DNA from: QHBQ01 sp038230695 | GTDB taxonomy: Bacteria; Chloroflexota; Chloroflexia; QHBQ01 | Reading direction: 5' to 3' | NCBI GenBank assembly: GCA_038230695.1 | Contig: JBBRMT010000022.1 | Span: 1-32,319, forward strand | DNA length: 32,319 nucleotides | Shown: positions 14,298 to 22,654 of the stretch, piece after piece | How the letters are laid out: every line of letters begins with the position of its first letter | How positions within the stretch are numbered: position 1 is the first letter of the stretch | Program-made: the position numbers and the translations under genes | Notes under the pieces: generated by a model | The model's input: only the letters and a program-made list of their open reading frames with translations | What the model was told of the DNA's origin: nothing | Databases searched by the model: none

Positions 14298-16514
14298 CTA
14301 GTCGTGCGCCAGCGGCACGCTGAAAAAGAATGCGCTACCCTGGCCGGGCTGCGACGCCACCCACATTCTGCCGCCATGCTGCATCACGATACTGCTAGCG
14401 ATATAAAGGCCCAGACCAAGGCCGCTCACGCCGCTCTGTCGCGCCCCCTCAGTGCGGAAGAAACGCTCGAACAGGTGGGCCTGTTCCTCCTCGCTGATAC
14501 CCACACCCTGATCGCGCACACTGACCACCGCTGCGTTATCCTCGCGCTGCAAGCCGACGCTTACGCTACCACCTTCGGGTGAATACTTGAGCGCGTTGGA
14601 GAGCAGATTGAGCGCCACCTGCTGCAGACGGGCTTCGTCGCCCACAACTTTCAGGTGCGTGGCATTTTCACCTACCCGCAGGTGGATAGCAACCTGGTCG
14701 TTGGTCATCTGCTGCTGTTCCACTACCTGAATCAGCAATTGCTCCAGATCAACCACCTCACGGTGTATCTCCAGACGGCCCGCTTCGATGCGCGATATGT
14801 CGAGCAATTCGTCAACCAGGCGGTTCATCCGCCGCGTCTGGTCGTTGATGGTGTCCACCACGCGAATAAGCGCCGCCTTATCCATGTTCTCCTGACTGGC
14901 GCGGCGGCGCAGCACCTGCACGTAGCCCTGGATGGTGGTCATCGGGGTTTTCAATTCGTGGCTGGCGATGCCCAGGAATTCGTCTTTTAGCCGATTGGCT
15001 TCGACCAGACTGGCAGCGCGGGTATTAGACTCTAGTAGCGCAGCGTTCTCCAAAGCAAGGGCGATCATATCAGCAATACCCTGCATCAAACGCTGCTCCA
15101 CCTCGGTGAAGTGGTGAGCCGCCTCTGCCTGATCGAGACCGATGAAGCCCAGCACCCGCTCGCGGGCCACCATTGGCACAAACATCGCGCTCTGAATATT
15201 GAAAGGGTTATCCTCACCAATCTGTTCGGCATTGATGATTACCGCCTGGTGTTCAACAATTAGCCGATAGGTGAGCGGCTCAGTGAGATCAACTGGTGCG
15301 GATGGCTGTTCTTGTAGAATCCGCTCCTGCTCCGGGGTTATGCCGCTGGCCGCTCCGAGCCGACTGACGTTCTCCTCTGCATCGTATAGAGTAATGCTGG
15401 CGCGGTCACAACCGATAAAGCCAGGTAGCATCCCCACTACCCTTGTCATAATCTGTTCTTGTGTAACCGCCCCCGCCACCATGGCCGCCACCTCAAGCAA
15501 CGTGGTGGTTATACGCTCATCAATCGCTAGCAGTTCACGCAGGCGCATTTCCTTCTCCCGCGTATCGCTATAGAGTTGCGCCCTGGTAAGCGCCACACCG
15601 ATTTGCTCGGCCAGCAACAGGATCAGGCTCTTTGTGGCGCTGCCAAACGGGGTGGGTTCTTGCCGACCCAGAGTAATTACCCCCAGCTTCTGCCCAGCGT
15701 AGCTGATCGGCGCTCCTAGATAGGAGCCTATTTGCTCTCGCTCGGTTAGCTCCTTCAGCAATGCAGGTGCGTTAGTTTGCTGATAATTCAGTTCTTCGAT
15801 AACCCTACCCTCGCTGAAGGTGCGCCCGCTTACACCTTTGCCCAGGGGGATAATATAGTCGAGTTCGAGGTTGGGGTCTTGGTCGGAAGGAATACGGGAG
15901 ACGGCTCCCACACGCAGACCATCGAGTTGCTCGTCCCAGAGCAGCACAGTGACCCATTCTGCGGCTACCAACTCGCTGACCTGATTGACTACATCCTGCA
16001 AGATCTGCTCAAGCGCGATAGTGGAACTGAGCCGACTGCTAACCTCGTATAGTAGGCGATTCTCGTCGCGTAGCCGCTGTTCTTCGGTCAGCGAGGTGAC
16101 CATGTTCTGCCGATCAACCACCCGCGCTGTCATTTCTTCAGCGGTAATCACCACATAGACAGTCCGGCCATCATCTTGCAGCGGCGTGGCAACCCAGCGC
16201 CAGTAGGTGCGACCCCGGGCGAAGCCGTCGTAGGCGAACTCCTCGACGGTTACTTCCTTGCCGCTGGCAACTACGCTGCGGATAACCGCGAATGTCGGTG
16301 CGGTAGCGCCAACCTCGATAATCGTCTGGCCGACCAGGTTCTGGTTGATCGGCGCTCCCTCCAGAAAATGCGCGTAGGTGTGATTGATGCTCACGATTTT
16401 ATAACTGTCGGCATCAACAATCATCACGCCGATGGGCAACGCATCGAACACCTGCTGCATGGTAGCGGCTAGCGCATCAGGTTCGGGGTTGTGGATATTC
16501 TTAGTATCGGGCAT
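14298..16514 (-). CDS. Soluble PAS-GAF-GAF sensor histidine kinase
   Basis: This 738-residue cytosolic kinase has no transmembrane segment. Domains in order: PAS (about 15-135, LPIGVMIVDADSYKIVSIN), a short coiled linker, GAF 1 (about 170-310), GAF 2 (about 335-490), HisKA (about 505-575) with phospho-acceptor H519 in SHELKTPMTT, and HATPase_c (about 620-735) with N-box LLSNALKYS, DQGVGI and GLGLGLYI. It should sense a cytosolic or diffusible signal and phosphorylate a response regulator, none of which is adjacent (orphan). ATG 16514 is preferred, with an AGGTGG site upstream; an in-frame GTG lies at 16550. A near-consensus promoter is at 16573-16601. It is co-transcribed with maf. Confidence 0.93.
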   Translation of the reverse strand: MPDTKNIHNPEPDALAATMQQVFDALPIGVMIVDADSYKIVSINHTYAHFLEGAPINQNLVGQTIIEVGATAPTFAVIRSVVASGKEVTVEEFAYDGFARGRTYWRWVATPLQDDGRTVYVVITAEEMTARVVDRQNMVTSLTEEQRLRDENRLLYEVSSRLSSTIALEQILQDVVNQVSELVAAEWVTVLLWDEQLDGLRVGAVSRIPSDQDPNLELDYIIPLGKGVSGRTFSEGRVIEELNYQQTNAPALLKELTEREQIGSYLGAPISYAGQKLGVITLGRQEPTPFGSATKSLILLLAEQIGVALTRAQLYSDTREKEMRLRELLAIDERITTTLLEVAAMVAGAVTQEQIMTRVVGMLPGFIGCDRASITLYDAEENVSRLGAASGITPEQERILQEQPSAPVDLTEPLTYRLIVEHQAVIINAEQIGEDNPFNIQSAMFVPMVARERVLGFIGLDQAEAAHHFTEVEQRLMQGIADMIALALENAALLESNTRAASLVEANRLKDEFLGIASHELKTPMTTIQGYVQVLRRRASQENMDKAALIRVVDTINDQTRRMNRLVDELLDISRIEAGRLEIHREVVDLEQLLIQVVEQQQMTNDQVAIHLRVGENATHLKVVGDEARLQQVALNLLSNALKYSPEGGSVSVGLQREDNAAVVSVRDQGVGISEEEQAHLFERFFRTEGARQSGVSGLGLGLYIASSIVMQHGGRMWVASQPGQGSAFFFSVPLAHD

Positions 16515-16572
16515 AAGATTCTTTCCACCTCGGTTAGTTGAAGACAGCACAGCGGTGTTGCAGACGGCTGGA

Positions 16573-16601
16573 ATTGTAGCACTAAGACATTACGATGTCA
16601 A
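16573..16601 (-). promoter_or_regulatory. Near-consensus promoter of the histidine kinase-maf unit
   Basis: Read on the minus strand: TTGACA (16601-16596), a 17-bp spacer, and TACAAT (16578-16573) with an extended TGC. This is the best-matching promoter in the window. Confidence 0.75.
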
Positions 16602-16637
16602 CTTTTGGCAAGCGCAGATCAGCATTGACAAAGCGTG

Positions 16638-16643
16638 TATAAT
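16638..16643 (+). promoter_or_regulatory. Possible -10 of the DUF2961-SLH gene
   Basis: A consensus TATAAT 56 bp before the ATG. A TTGACA lies only 7 bp upstream (16625-16630), too close to serve as its -35, so the element is uncertain. Confidence 0.35.
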
Positions 16644-16698
16644 AAAGGCAGCAGCTTGCGGATACGCAAGTCACAAGCCAAATATGGAGGGGCGTAGT

Positions 16699-19545
16699 AT
16701 GGGTAAACGACGGGGTAGGCTGATCGCGGGTTTTGCGGCGTTGATCATAGCAGGGGCGGTCGCGCTGATTGTCGCGCAACGAGGTGAGAGTGGTAATGCA
16801 GTGATCATTGTTGCGCCCACCTCACCCCCCACCCACGCCACCAATATTGCGCCCGCCCCACCGCCCACCCCAGCCACCTATGGCGGGGTCGCGCCGCCGC
16901 TCCACCTCGGCCTCGATGCCTATCGCTACTGGGACAAGCTCTCCTACCTGGAAGTCGGCGACCGTATCTGGGGACAAACCAGCGCGGATCCGGGCGGCAG
17001 CAATGCCGATGCCAGCCACCCGCAGCGCCAGTTGAGCGATGGCGAGACCGTACTATTTGAGCAGACCGGCCCAGCGGTCGTCGCCTTCATGCGGATGCAG
17101 GAGAACTACGGCCAACCCTGGAACCTCTACCTCGACGGCAACCTGATCGCGGGAGCCAACACTGCAGATCTAGGGCAGATAAACCCCAGCAGCTTCCCAG
17201 CGCGGACGATGCCCTACCCGCTTTCGATCAACCCTAGCCAGAGCCAGGGCAGCAGCATCGTGGCCGCCGCCATCCCCTTTCAGCAGAGCATGATGTGGAC
17301 TGCGCTGCACGCCAACGGCAACTTCTACGCGCTCTATCGCAAGCTCCCCTACGGCACGCCGCTAACTACCTGGAGTGGCAACGAGCCGGTGGGCGATGTT
17401 GTCAGCCTGCTGCGACAGGCGGGCAGCGATATTGCCCCCACCAACATCTACAGCCAGAGCGGCAGCGTCAATGTGGGCAGCAGCGAGACCACCATTGCTA
17501 ACCTCAGCGGCCCCAGCCAGATTCGCGCCCTCAAGTTTCATGTGCCTTACGCGGAGATGGCTAATTTTGGCAATGCCCGCCTGCGGATCTACTGGGATGG
17601 CGAGAGCAGCCCCAGCGTGGACGCGCCACTTAAGTTCGTAGTCGGCGATGGCGCGGGGGTGTACCAGCCAGCGGGCCGCGCACTGGTGCAGGGCTGGGCG
17701 GCCAACGCGGGTGGCGACGGCAGCAGCTACATGGACTTCAACCTCTACTGGCCGATGCCCTTCACCGCCACCGCCCGCATCGCGCTCACCGCCGTCACCA
17801 CTACCACCATCAGCAACGTGGGCTGGAGCGTGCGCTACGAGCCTTTCACCGACCCACCAGGCTGGTGGGGCAAGTTCCACGCCAGCTACACCAACGTGCC
17901 GCAGCCGGTCAACGGTCAGGACATGACCTTTCTCGATGTCAGCGGCAGCGGCAAGGTAGTCGGCACGGTAGTCAACTTCACTGCCCCCGACCACACCCTG
18001 GAAGGCGATCCCCACTTCTTCATTGACGACAACAACACGCCGCAAATCCAGGTCACTGGCAGTGAGGAGTGGGGGATGGGCGGCAACTACTGGAATGGCG
18101 GAGTGCAAACCTCGCTGCCCCTGGGGGGGTTGCCCAGCAGCGTCAACAACCCACCTGGCGCGAATGTGGACGGCGCGGCCCTATACCGATTCCTGATTGC
18201 CGATGCCATCCCCTTTAACCGCCATATGGTGTTGCGCTGGGAGCATGGCGGGAGGGATGAAGTCAACGATCACCCTTACCGCGCCGTCGTCCTCTGGTAT
18301 GGCACGCCAGTACAGACCGCGATCCTGAGCGACGATTTCGCCATCGCAGATAGCGATAGCCGCGCTGTCCACCATTACGAGTCACCCAGCCAGAGCGACT
18401 ACACCCTAACCGCCGCCTACGAATATCCGGTGCATAGCGCGGCCACCAGCGACACCGGCATTACGATGACCACGGTCAGCACCTTCACTATGGCCCTCGA
18501 CCCCAACAACGTTGGCGCGTTCCTGCGCCGCAAGTTTGACAGCGCAATTGCCAACCAGCGGGCCAACCTCTACGTTGACGGCCAGTTCGCCGGGGTATGG
18601 TACACGGCGGGCGCATCGAACCGCACTGATAGCGACGGCCATGCCCGCCGCTGGCGCGAGGAGGAGTTTCCCCTACCGGCTGCCATGACGACGGGCAAGT
18701 CGGCAGTTACGATCAGAGTCGAGTTCGTGGCGACCAGCGACCCGCCCAACACTACCTGGAGCGAGTTTCATTACCAGATGTACAGCTTCGTGATGCCGCC
18801 GGATAGTGTGCCGCTTACTCCCATACCCACCCCAACGGCGATGAACACCAACACTCCGCCGCCCCACGCAACATCCACCCCTACCGTAACTGGCACACCA
18901 CCCACCTCAACCCCCTCCTCCACCGCTGCACCCATCCCAAGCGCCACCCCAATCCTCAGCCTGACCCCAACCGATTGCGCCAACCCGTTCGTGGACACCA
19001 ACGGCAACGTCTTTTACGGCTCGATCCACGCGCTGAACTGTAGCGGCGTGGTTAACGGGGTGGATACCGCCCATTTCGGCCCCGGTCTGCCCGCCACTCG
19101 CGCCCAGTTCGCCAAGATGCTGACCCTCGGCTTCGGCTGGACGCTGATTACGCCTGTCGCCCCCACCTTCAGCGATGTGCCGCCCAGCTACTATGCCTAC
19201 CCCTATATCGAGACCGGCGTGGCCCATGCCGCAATCAGTGGGCTGGATGCCTACACCTGCGCGGTTCGGGGGCAATTCTATCCCTGCTTTGCGCCCAACG
19301 ATACTATTAACCGCGCTCAGGTGGCAAAGCTGGTGGTGATGGCGCGGGGGTTGCCGATTAGCACCCCGGCCAGCGGCGCGACCTTCGCCGATGTGCCGCC
19401 CGCTTACTGGGGCTACCTGTTCGTCGAAACCGCCTACGCCAACCAGGTTGTCATCGGGGTGGACATTGACCACTTCGCCCCCACCCGCGAGGTGCGCCGC
19501 GACGAGTTGTGTAGGATTCTGTGGGTCGGCATCGGCCATCAGTGA
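16699..19545 (+). CDS. Surface-anchored DUF2961 (GH172-like) protein with C-terminal SLH triplet
   Basis: This 948-residue protein has an N-terminal hydrophobic export/anchor segment (about 8-27) and a short Pro/Thr linker. A double jelly-roll DUF2961 region spans about 70-700, and a Thr/Pro linker about 710-755. Three SLH domains (about 760-948) follow, with FSDVPPSYY, ATRAQFAK and NRAQVAKL. DUF2961 includes the GH172 alpha-fructofuranosidases and difructose anhydride synthases. Landmarks matching that family are LEGDPHFFIDD (about 434), GSEEW (454-458) where the family has GTGTEDY, and EHGG (E515) before VVLWYG. The two Glu are plausible catalytic residues, but the substrate is unknown. GGAGG at 16686-16690, 8 nt before ATG 16699, fixes the start. 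The longer frame to 16432 crosses the kinase promoter and is rejected. Confidence 0.88.
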   Translation: MGKRRGRLIAGFAALIIAGAVALIVAQRGESGNAVIIVAPTSPPTHATNIAPAPPPTPATYGGVAPPLHLGLDAYRYWDKLSYLEVGDRIWGQTSADPGGSNADASHPQRQLSDGETVLFEQTGPAVVAFMRMQENYGQPWNLYLDGNLIAGANTADLGQINPSSFPARTMPYPLSINPSQSQGSSIVAAAIPFQQSMMWTALHANGNFYALYRKLPYGTPLTTWSGNEPVGDVVSLLRQAGSDIAPTNIYSQSGSVNVGSSETTIANLSGPSQIRALKFHVPYAEMANFGNARLRIYWDGESSPSVDAPLKFVVGDGAGVYQPAGRALVQGWAANAGGDGSSYMDFNLYWPMPFTATARIALTAVTTTTISNVGWSVRYEPFTDPPGWWGKFHASYTNVPQPVNGQDMTFLDVSGSGKVVGTVVNFTAPDHTLEGDPHFFIDDNNTPQIQVTGSEEWGMGGNYWNGGVQTSLPLGGLPSSVNNPPGANVDGAALYRFLIADAIPFNRHMVLRWEHGGRDEVNDHPYRAVVLWYGTPVQTAILSDDFAIADSDSRAVHHYESPSQSDYTLTAAYEYPVHSAATSDTGITMTTVSTFTMALDPNNVGAFLRRKFDSAIANQRANLYVDGQFAGVWYTAGASNRTDSDGHARRWREEEFPLPAAMTTGKSAVTIRVEFVATSDPPNTTWSEFHYQMYSFVMPPDSVPLTPIPTPTAMNTNTPPPHATSTPTVTGTPPTSTPSSTAAPIPSATPILSLTPTDCANPFVDTNGNVFYGSIHALNCSGVVNGVDTAHFGPGLPATRAQFAKMLTLGFGWTLITPVAPTFSDVPPSYYAYPYIETGVAHAAISGLDAYTCAVRGQFYPCFAPNDTINRAQVAKLVVMARGLPISTPASGATFADVPPAYWGYLFVETAYANQVVIGVDIDHFAPTREVRRDELCRILWVGIGHQ

Positions 19546-19551
19546 ATCCAA

Positions 19552-19586
19552 CTCAAACCTCAAACCTCAAACCTCAGCACTCAAGC
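19552..19586. repeat. Heptamer tandem array, CTCAAAC x3 plus two variants
   Basis: CTCAAAC three times, then CTCAGCA and CTCAAGC in the same 7-bp register. It starts 6 bp after the DUF2961-SLH stop, and the last unit contains the cinA stop codon (19581-19583). CTCAGCA is the reverse complement of the unit at 10231-10258. Confidence 0.9.
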
Positions 19587-20828
19587 GTCTAGCCGCAGCA
19601 ACGCCCGCCGCACCATATTCACGGCGGCCATCGCTCCCAGCCGCTTGACCTCGGCGCGAGGGTATTTGTAGAACTGCTCGATGGTACGTACCCGCCCATC
19701 GAAGTCTATGCCAAGGAAGATTGTGCCAGCCGCTTTGCCCTCCTGCTCGTCGGGACCAGCCACGCCGGTCGTGCCAATGCCGATATTCGCGCCGGTGCGT
19801 TGCCGCGCCGCCGTCGCCATTGCCGCCGCGCACTGGGCGCTGATTACCCCGTGCTGCGCGATAATCTCAGCAGGCACTCCCATCTGCTCCTTCAGTTCGT
19901 TCTGGTAGGCCACAATGCCGCCGTTGAACCACTTGCTGCTGCCCGCCACATTAGTCAGATTGTGGGCAATCAGCCCGCCAGTGAAGCTCTCCATCGTTCC
20001 CAGCGTCATGCCGTGTTCCAGCAGCAGTTTGCCCACTGCCTGCTCCAGCGTCTCGTCGTTGTAACCATAGATGTAAGGGCCAAGCACCGCCCGCACCTGG
20101 TCGGCCAGCGCGTTAACCATCGCCTCGGCCTCAGCGCGGGTCGCGGCCTTCGCAGTCGCCCGCAGGTGAACGCCGTCCGGTTTGGCGTAGGGCGCAAGCG
20201 TGGGGTTGCTGCCATCCATCAGGTGGCGCACCATCTCCTCCGCCGCCGACTCGCCTATGCCCACCGTCTTTATGGTCAGCGAATGTATCAGGCCGCTGCC
20301 CAGTTGTGCCAGTTGCGGCTCCGCCTCCTCGCTCCACATCCGCTTCATCTCGAACGGCACGCCGGGCATCGAAACGATGATGCGCCCGGCGAACTGACCC
20401 GCTTGCGGCTGCGTCCACCAGCCGGGAGCGCTGCCGATCGGGTTGGGCAGGATGCGGGCCGAGGAGATCAGGGTGGCCTGCTTCACGTTCGATGGCGGCA
20501 TGGTCACGCCACGCTTCTCGAAGCGGTCGCGCAACTGCTGCTCAAGCTCTGCCTGCACCACCATTGGCTCACTCATCACCGCGGCGAGCGCCTCGCGGGT
20601 CAGGTCGTCGCTGGTAGGGCCAAGACCGCCAGTGGTAATCACCAGATCGGCGCGGCCCAGGGCGCGGGCTACCGTTTCGCTAATCCGCCCCACGTTGTCG
20701 CCCACCTGCGAGATGTAGTACAGGTCAATGCCCAACGGGGCCAGCCGCTGCGCCAGCCAGCTAGCGTTGGTGTCGGTAATATCGCCAAGCAGCAGTTCGG
20801 TGCCAATCGAGAGTATTTCTGCTTTCAT
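19581..20828 (-). CDS. cinA: CinA: ADP-ribose pyrophosphatase / NMN deamidase-type protein
   Basis: This 415-residue, two-domain CinA is complete. The N-terminal MoaB/MogA-like domain (about 1-170) has ILSIGTELLLGDI, TNASWLAQ, VGDN and ITTGGLGPTSDD. The C-terminal PncC-type domain (about 255-415) has ESFTGGLIA, FNGGIVAYQNELK and GIGTTGVAGPD. CinA recycles NAD by-products; the competence role is confined to some species. The usual Cys in ESCTGG is Phe here, but the adjacent Ser is kept. AAGGAG lies just upstream of ATG 20828. It follows a small membrane-protein gene on the same strand after 61 bp that contain a heptamer array. Confidence 0.94.
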   Translation of the reverse strand: MKAEILSIGTELLLGDITDTNASWLAQRLAPLGIDLYYISQVGDNVGRISETVARALGRADLVITTGGLGPTSDDLTREALAAVMSEPMVVQAELEQQLRDRFEKRGVTMPPSNVKQATLISSARILPNPIGSAPGWWTQPQAGQFAGRIIVSMPGVPFEMKRMWSEEAEPQLAQLGSGLIHSLTIKTVGIGESAAEEMVRHLMDGSNPTLAPYAKPDGVHLRATAKAATRAEAEAMVNALADQVRAVLGPYIYGYNDETLEQAVGKLLLEHGMTLGTMESFTGGLIAHNLTNVAGSSKWFNGGIVAYQNELKEQMGVPAEIIAQHGVISAQCAAAMATAARQRTGANIGIGTTGVAGPDEQEGKAAGTIFLGIDFDGRVRTIEQFYKYPRAEVKRLGAMAAVNMVRRALLRLDA

Positions 20829-20847
20829 GTCACTCCTTATTGCAAAT

Positions 20848-20882
20848 GTAGAAGGTGGAAGGTAGAAGGTAGAAGGTAGAAG
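20848..20882. repeat. Heptamer tandem array, unit GTRGAAG x5
   Basis: Five copies: GTAGAAG, GTGGAAG, then GTAGAAG three times. It lies 7 bp beyond the stop of the upstream minus-strand gene (20890) and 19 bp before the cinA start codon, next to its ribosome site. Confidence 0.92.
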
Positions 20883-20889
20883 GTACGGC

Positions 20890-21267
20890 CTATCTACTAC
20901 GCACTCTGGCGAACAGATCGCTAATCAGCCAGTAGCTTGCTGCGGCGATGACAATCCAGAGCAGAGCATCGAGCAGCAACGCGCCGGGCTGCCAGCCGTA
21001 GGCAGTTTCGCCATTCTGGGTGATTTGCCCATGCGTCGGACTATAGACTATACGGCTGCTTTCGGTCAGGCCCACAAAGGGATAGCCGTGCGTAATCTGC
21101 CGATTGTATTCGTAGACACCGGCGCTACGCTGCTGCGGGTTGGTGTAGGTGGTCGCCCCCGCCAGCCAGCATAGGGCCAGCAGCAGCAGGGCCAGCGCCA
21201 AGGTGCAGGCCAGGGCGTGGGGCTGCTTGCGAAGGGGCAGCGCGGGTGGGCGTGGGGTATCACTCAT
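20890..21267 (-). CDS. Small membrane protein, two TM segments, unknown function
   Basis: This 125-residue protein has a Pro/basic N-terminus, a first TM segment at about residues 20-40 (LACTLALALLLLALCWLAG), an extracytoplasmic stretch of about 55 residues rich in Tyr/Thr/Gly, and a second TM segment at about 95-115 (ALLLDALLWIVIAAASYWLI) followed by a basic tail. I recognise no family. The predicted -10 TATAAT (21279-21274) ends only 6 bp before the ATG, so the mRNA is probably leaderless; no Shine-Dalgarno sequence fits. It is likely co-transcribed with cinA. The coding call rests on length, hydrophobic pattern and context. Confidence 0.7.
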   Translation of the reverse strand: MSDTPRPPALPLRKQPHALACTLALALLLLALCWLAGATTYTNPQQRSAGVYEYNRQITHGYPFVGLTESSRIVYSPTHGQITQNGETAYGWQPGALLLDALLWIVIAAASYWLISDLFARVRSR

Positions 21268-21273
21268 GCCCTG

Positions 21274-21279
21274 ATTATA
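21274..21279 (-). promoter_or_regulatory. -10 element for a probable leaderless transcript
   Basis: TATAAT on the minus strand (plus-strand ATTATA), separated from ATG 21267 by 6 bp, the distance expected if transcription starts at the A of the start codon. No strong -35 is seen. Confidence 0.5.
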
Positions 21280-21327
21280 CTACACCAGCCGAAACATGGG
21301 GTGGCGACAAACCAAGCCAGGCTCACC

Positions 21328-21349
21328 AGGGCGGGCCACCGTCCGCCCT
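21328..21349. repeat. GTAGGGGCG-type palindrome (degenerate copy)
   Basis: AGGGCGG (21328-21334)/CCGCCCT (21343-21349), followed by CTACG. It shares the CGCCCTGGT edge with the elements at 12304-12370 and 30369-30434 (read on the minus strand). Confidence 0.6.
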
Positions 21350-21396
21350 CTACGTTTATCAAGTTACTTGTAACTCATCCAAACCCTGATCCATGC

Positions 21397-21425
21397 TTGA
21401 CGCAAGCACATGGGTATGCTAGAAT
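21397..21425 (+). promoter_or_regulatory. Promoter of the Cys-cluster/SH3 protein gene
   Basis: TTGACG (21397-21402), a 17-bp spacer, and TAGAAT (21420-21425) with an extended TGC. It lies 38 bp upstream of ATG 21464. Confidence 0.7.
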
Positions 21426-21463
21426 GTGGGCGATATGAACGGGCTAGATAAGGGGAAGCGGTT

Positions 21464-22621
21464 ATGGCGGGCAACAACCTGGTACACAATGCTGAGGTGA
21501 AGGACAAGAAGTGCGCGACCTGTCGCCACTACGAGCCGTCACCGCTACGCAAGCGGGGCTGGTGCCGCAACCCGTTGCTCTATGATCGCAATACCAATCA
21601 TCTAGTTGAGGAAGATACGCTGGGCTGTTCGCGTGGCTTCGGCTCGGTCAACTACTGGGAGCCGTTGGTATTGCAGACGGGGCGACCGGCCTTGACTCGC
21701 CGCGAGAAGGAAATGGCACGGGCGCGGGAAGATGCGCTGTCCGAGCAAGATGGCGCAGTCGCCACCGCCGAACCGGGGGTAACTGCAGGCGAGGCGGCTA
21801 TGATTGGGCCAAGCCAGGCCGAGCTTGCCAGCATGAGGCAGGGGGTGGATGCCGATCCACGCACAACTACCACCATGCCGGTCAATGGCAGCGGACCGCT
21901 GCGACCAGGCCGTAGTGTGAGGTTGGATATTGCCCCCGGCCCGCCTGCCGTATTGCGCCCCGCCGGTTCGCCAGCACCCTCGCCCAACGATGCCAGCCCC
22001 AACCGTCCTCGCCTGCGCGGTGGCCGCCCTCGCCGCGCCATCCCCGCCACCACCCCTACCGAGGTGGAGAATGCCGCCCGCACCGTCTCCGCAGTGCCAC
22101 TAACCGGCATGGAGAAGTTCAAGGTGTTCATCCTGGCGCGGCCCTGGTTGCCGGTGCTGATCGTGCTGATCCTGCTGCTGGGTGGCGGTGGCTTCCTGTA
22201 CTTCAAGTCGCATGGACTGCCCAGCGTCAACCTTGGCTTTATCCACATTGGCACACAGCCCACCGCCACTGCCACTGCCGCCCTCACCGCCCTACCCACG
22301 CTGGTGCAGGTTGATACTCCCACCCCGGCTCTACCCATAGCAACCCCAACCCCCAGCGTTGCTGCCAATCAGCCGCCCAGCGAACTGGCCGTGGGCGGCT
22401 ACGCGATGGTGAGCGGCACCAACGGGCTTAATGTGCGTGACCAGGCCAGTACCACAGGCGCGGTCGTAGATCAGTTGACCAGCGGCGCAGTGGTGCATAT
22501 CATCGGCGGACCAAAGCAAGCAGGTGGTTACACCTGGTGGCAGGTAGACAACTTGCCAAGTGCAAATGGTAAGAGCGGCTGGTGCGCAGGCAAGTTCCTC
22601 AAGCCCACTGCCCATCCCTGA
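21464..22621 (+). CDS. Membrane protein with N-terminal Cys cluster, single TM and extracellular SH3b domain
   Basis: The 385-residue protein opens with a Cys cluster, C17-x2-C20 then C34 and C55 (CATCRHYEP, GWCRNPLLY, GCSRGF), likely binding zinc or an Fe-S cluster. A long Pro/Ala/Arg-rich disordered region follows (about 80-210), then one TM helix (about 228-247, PVLIVLILLLGGGGFLYF), a Thr/Pro-rich stalk (about 262-300), and a C-terminal bacterial SH3 domain (about 305-383, GLNVRDQASTTGAVVDQL). SH3b domains commonly bind cell-wall peptides. The topology would place the Cys cluster in the cytoplasm and SH3 outside, as in a wall-sensing or anchoring protein. That role is inference. It has its own promoter and a GGGGAAG ribosome site. 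Confidence 0.85.
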   Translation: MAGNNLVHNAEVKDKKCATCRHYEPSPLRKRGWCRNPLLYDRNTNHLVEEDTLGCSRGFGSVNYWEPLVLQTGRPALTRREKEMARAREDALSEQDGAVATAEPGVTAGEAAMIGPSQAELASMRQGVDADPRTTTTMPVNGSGPLRPGRSVRLDIAPGPPAVLRPAGSPAPSPNDASPNRPRLRGGRPRRAIPATTPTEVENAARTVSAVPLTGMEKFKVFILARPWLPVLIVLILLLGGGGFLYFKSHGLPSVNLGFIHIGTQPTATATAALTALPTLVQVDTPTPALPIATPTPSVAANQPPSELAVGGYAMVSGTNGLNVRDQASTTGAVVDQLTSGAVVHIIGGPKQAGGYTWWQVDNLPSANGKSGWCAGKFLKPTAHP

Positions 22622-22623
22622 CA

Positions 22624-22654
22624 GTGCTGAGGCTTGGATGTTTGAGGTTTGAGT
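22624..22654. repeat. Degenerate heptamer array (GTGCTGA, then TTTGAGG/TTTGAGT)
   Basis: Begins 2 bp after the SH3-protein stop. GTGCTGA is followed in the 7-bp register by GGCTTGG and then TTTGAGG, TTTGAGT. Its two units match those at 10231 and (inverted) 19552. Confidence 0.7.

Noticed and set aside
16625..16643. TTGACA and TATAAT as a promoter pair
   Set aside because: The spacer is only 7 bp, far below the 16-18 bp required.
16432..16698. N-terminal extension of the DUF2961-SLH gene
   Set aside because: It runs across the kinase start and promoter region and would bury the export segment; ATG 16699 has GGAGG 8 nt upstream.
19800..20879. 359-residue plus-strand frame
   Set aside because: Antisense to cinA; Arg/His-rich, ends in the heptamer array and has no domain.
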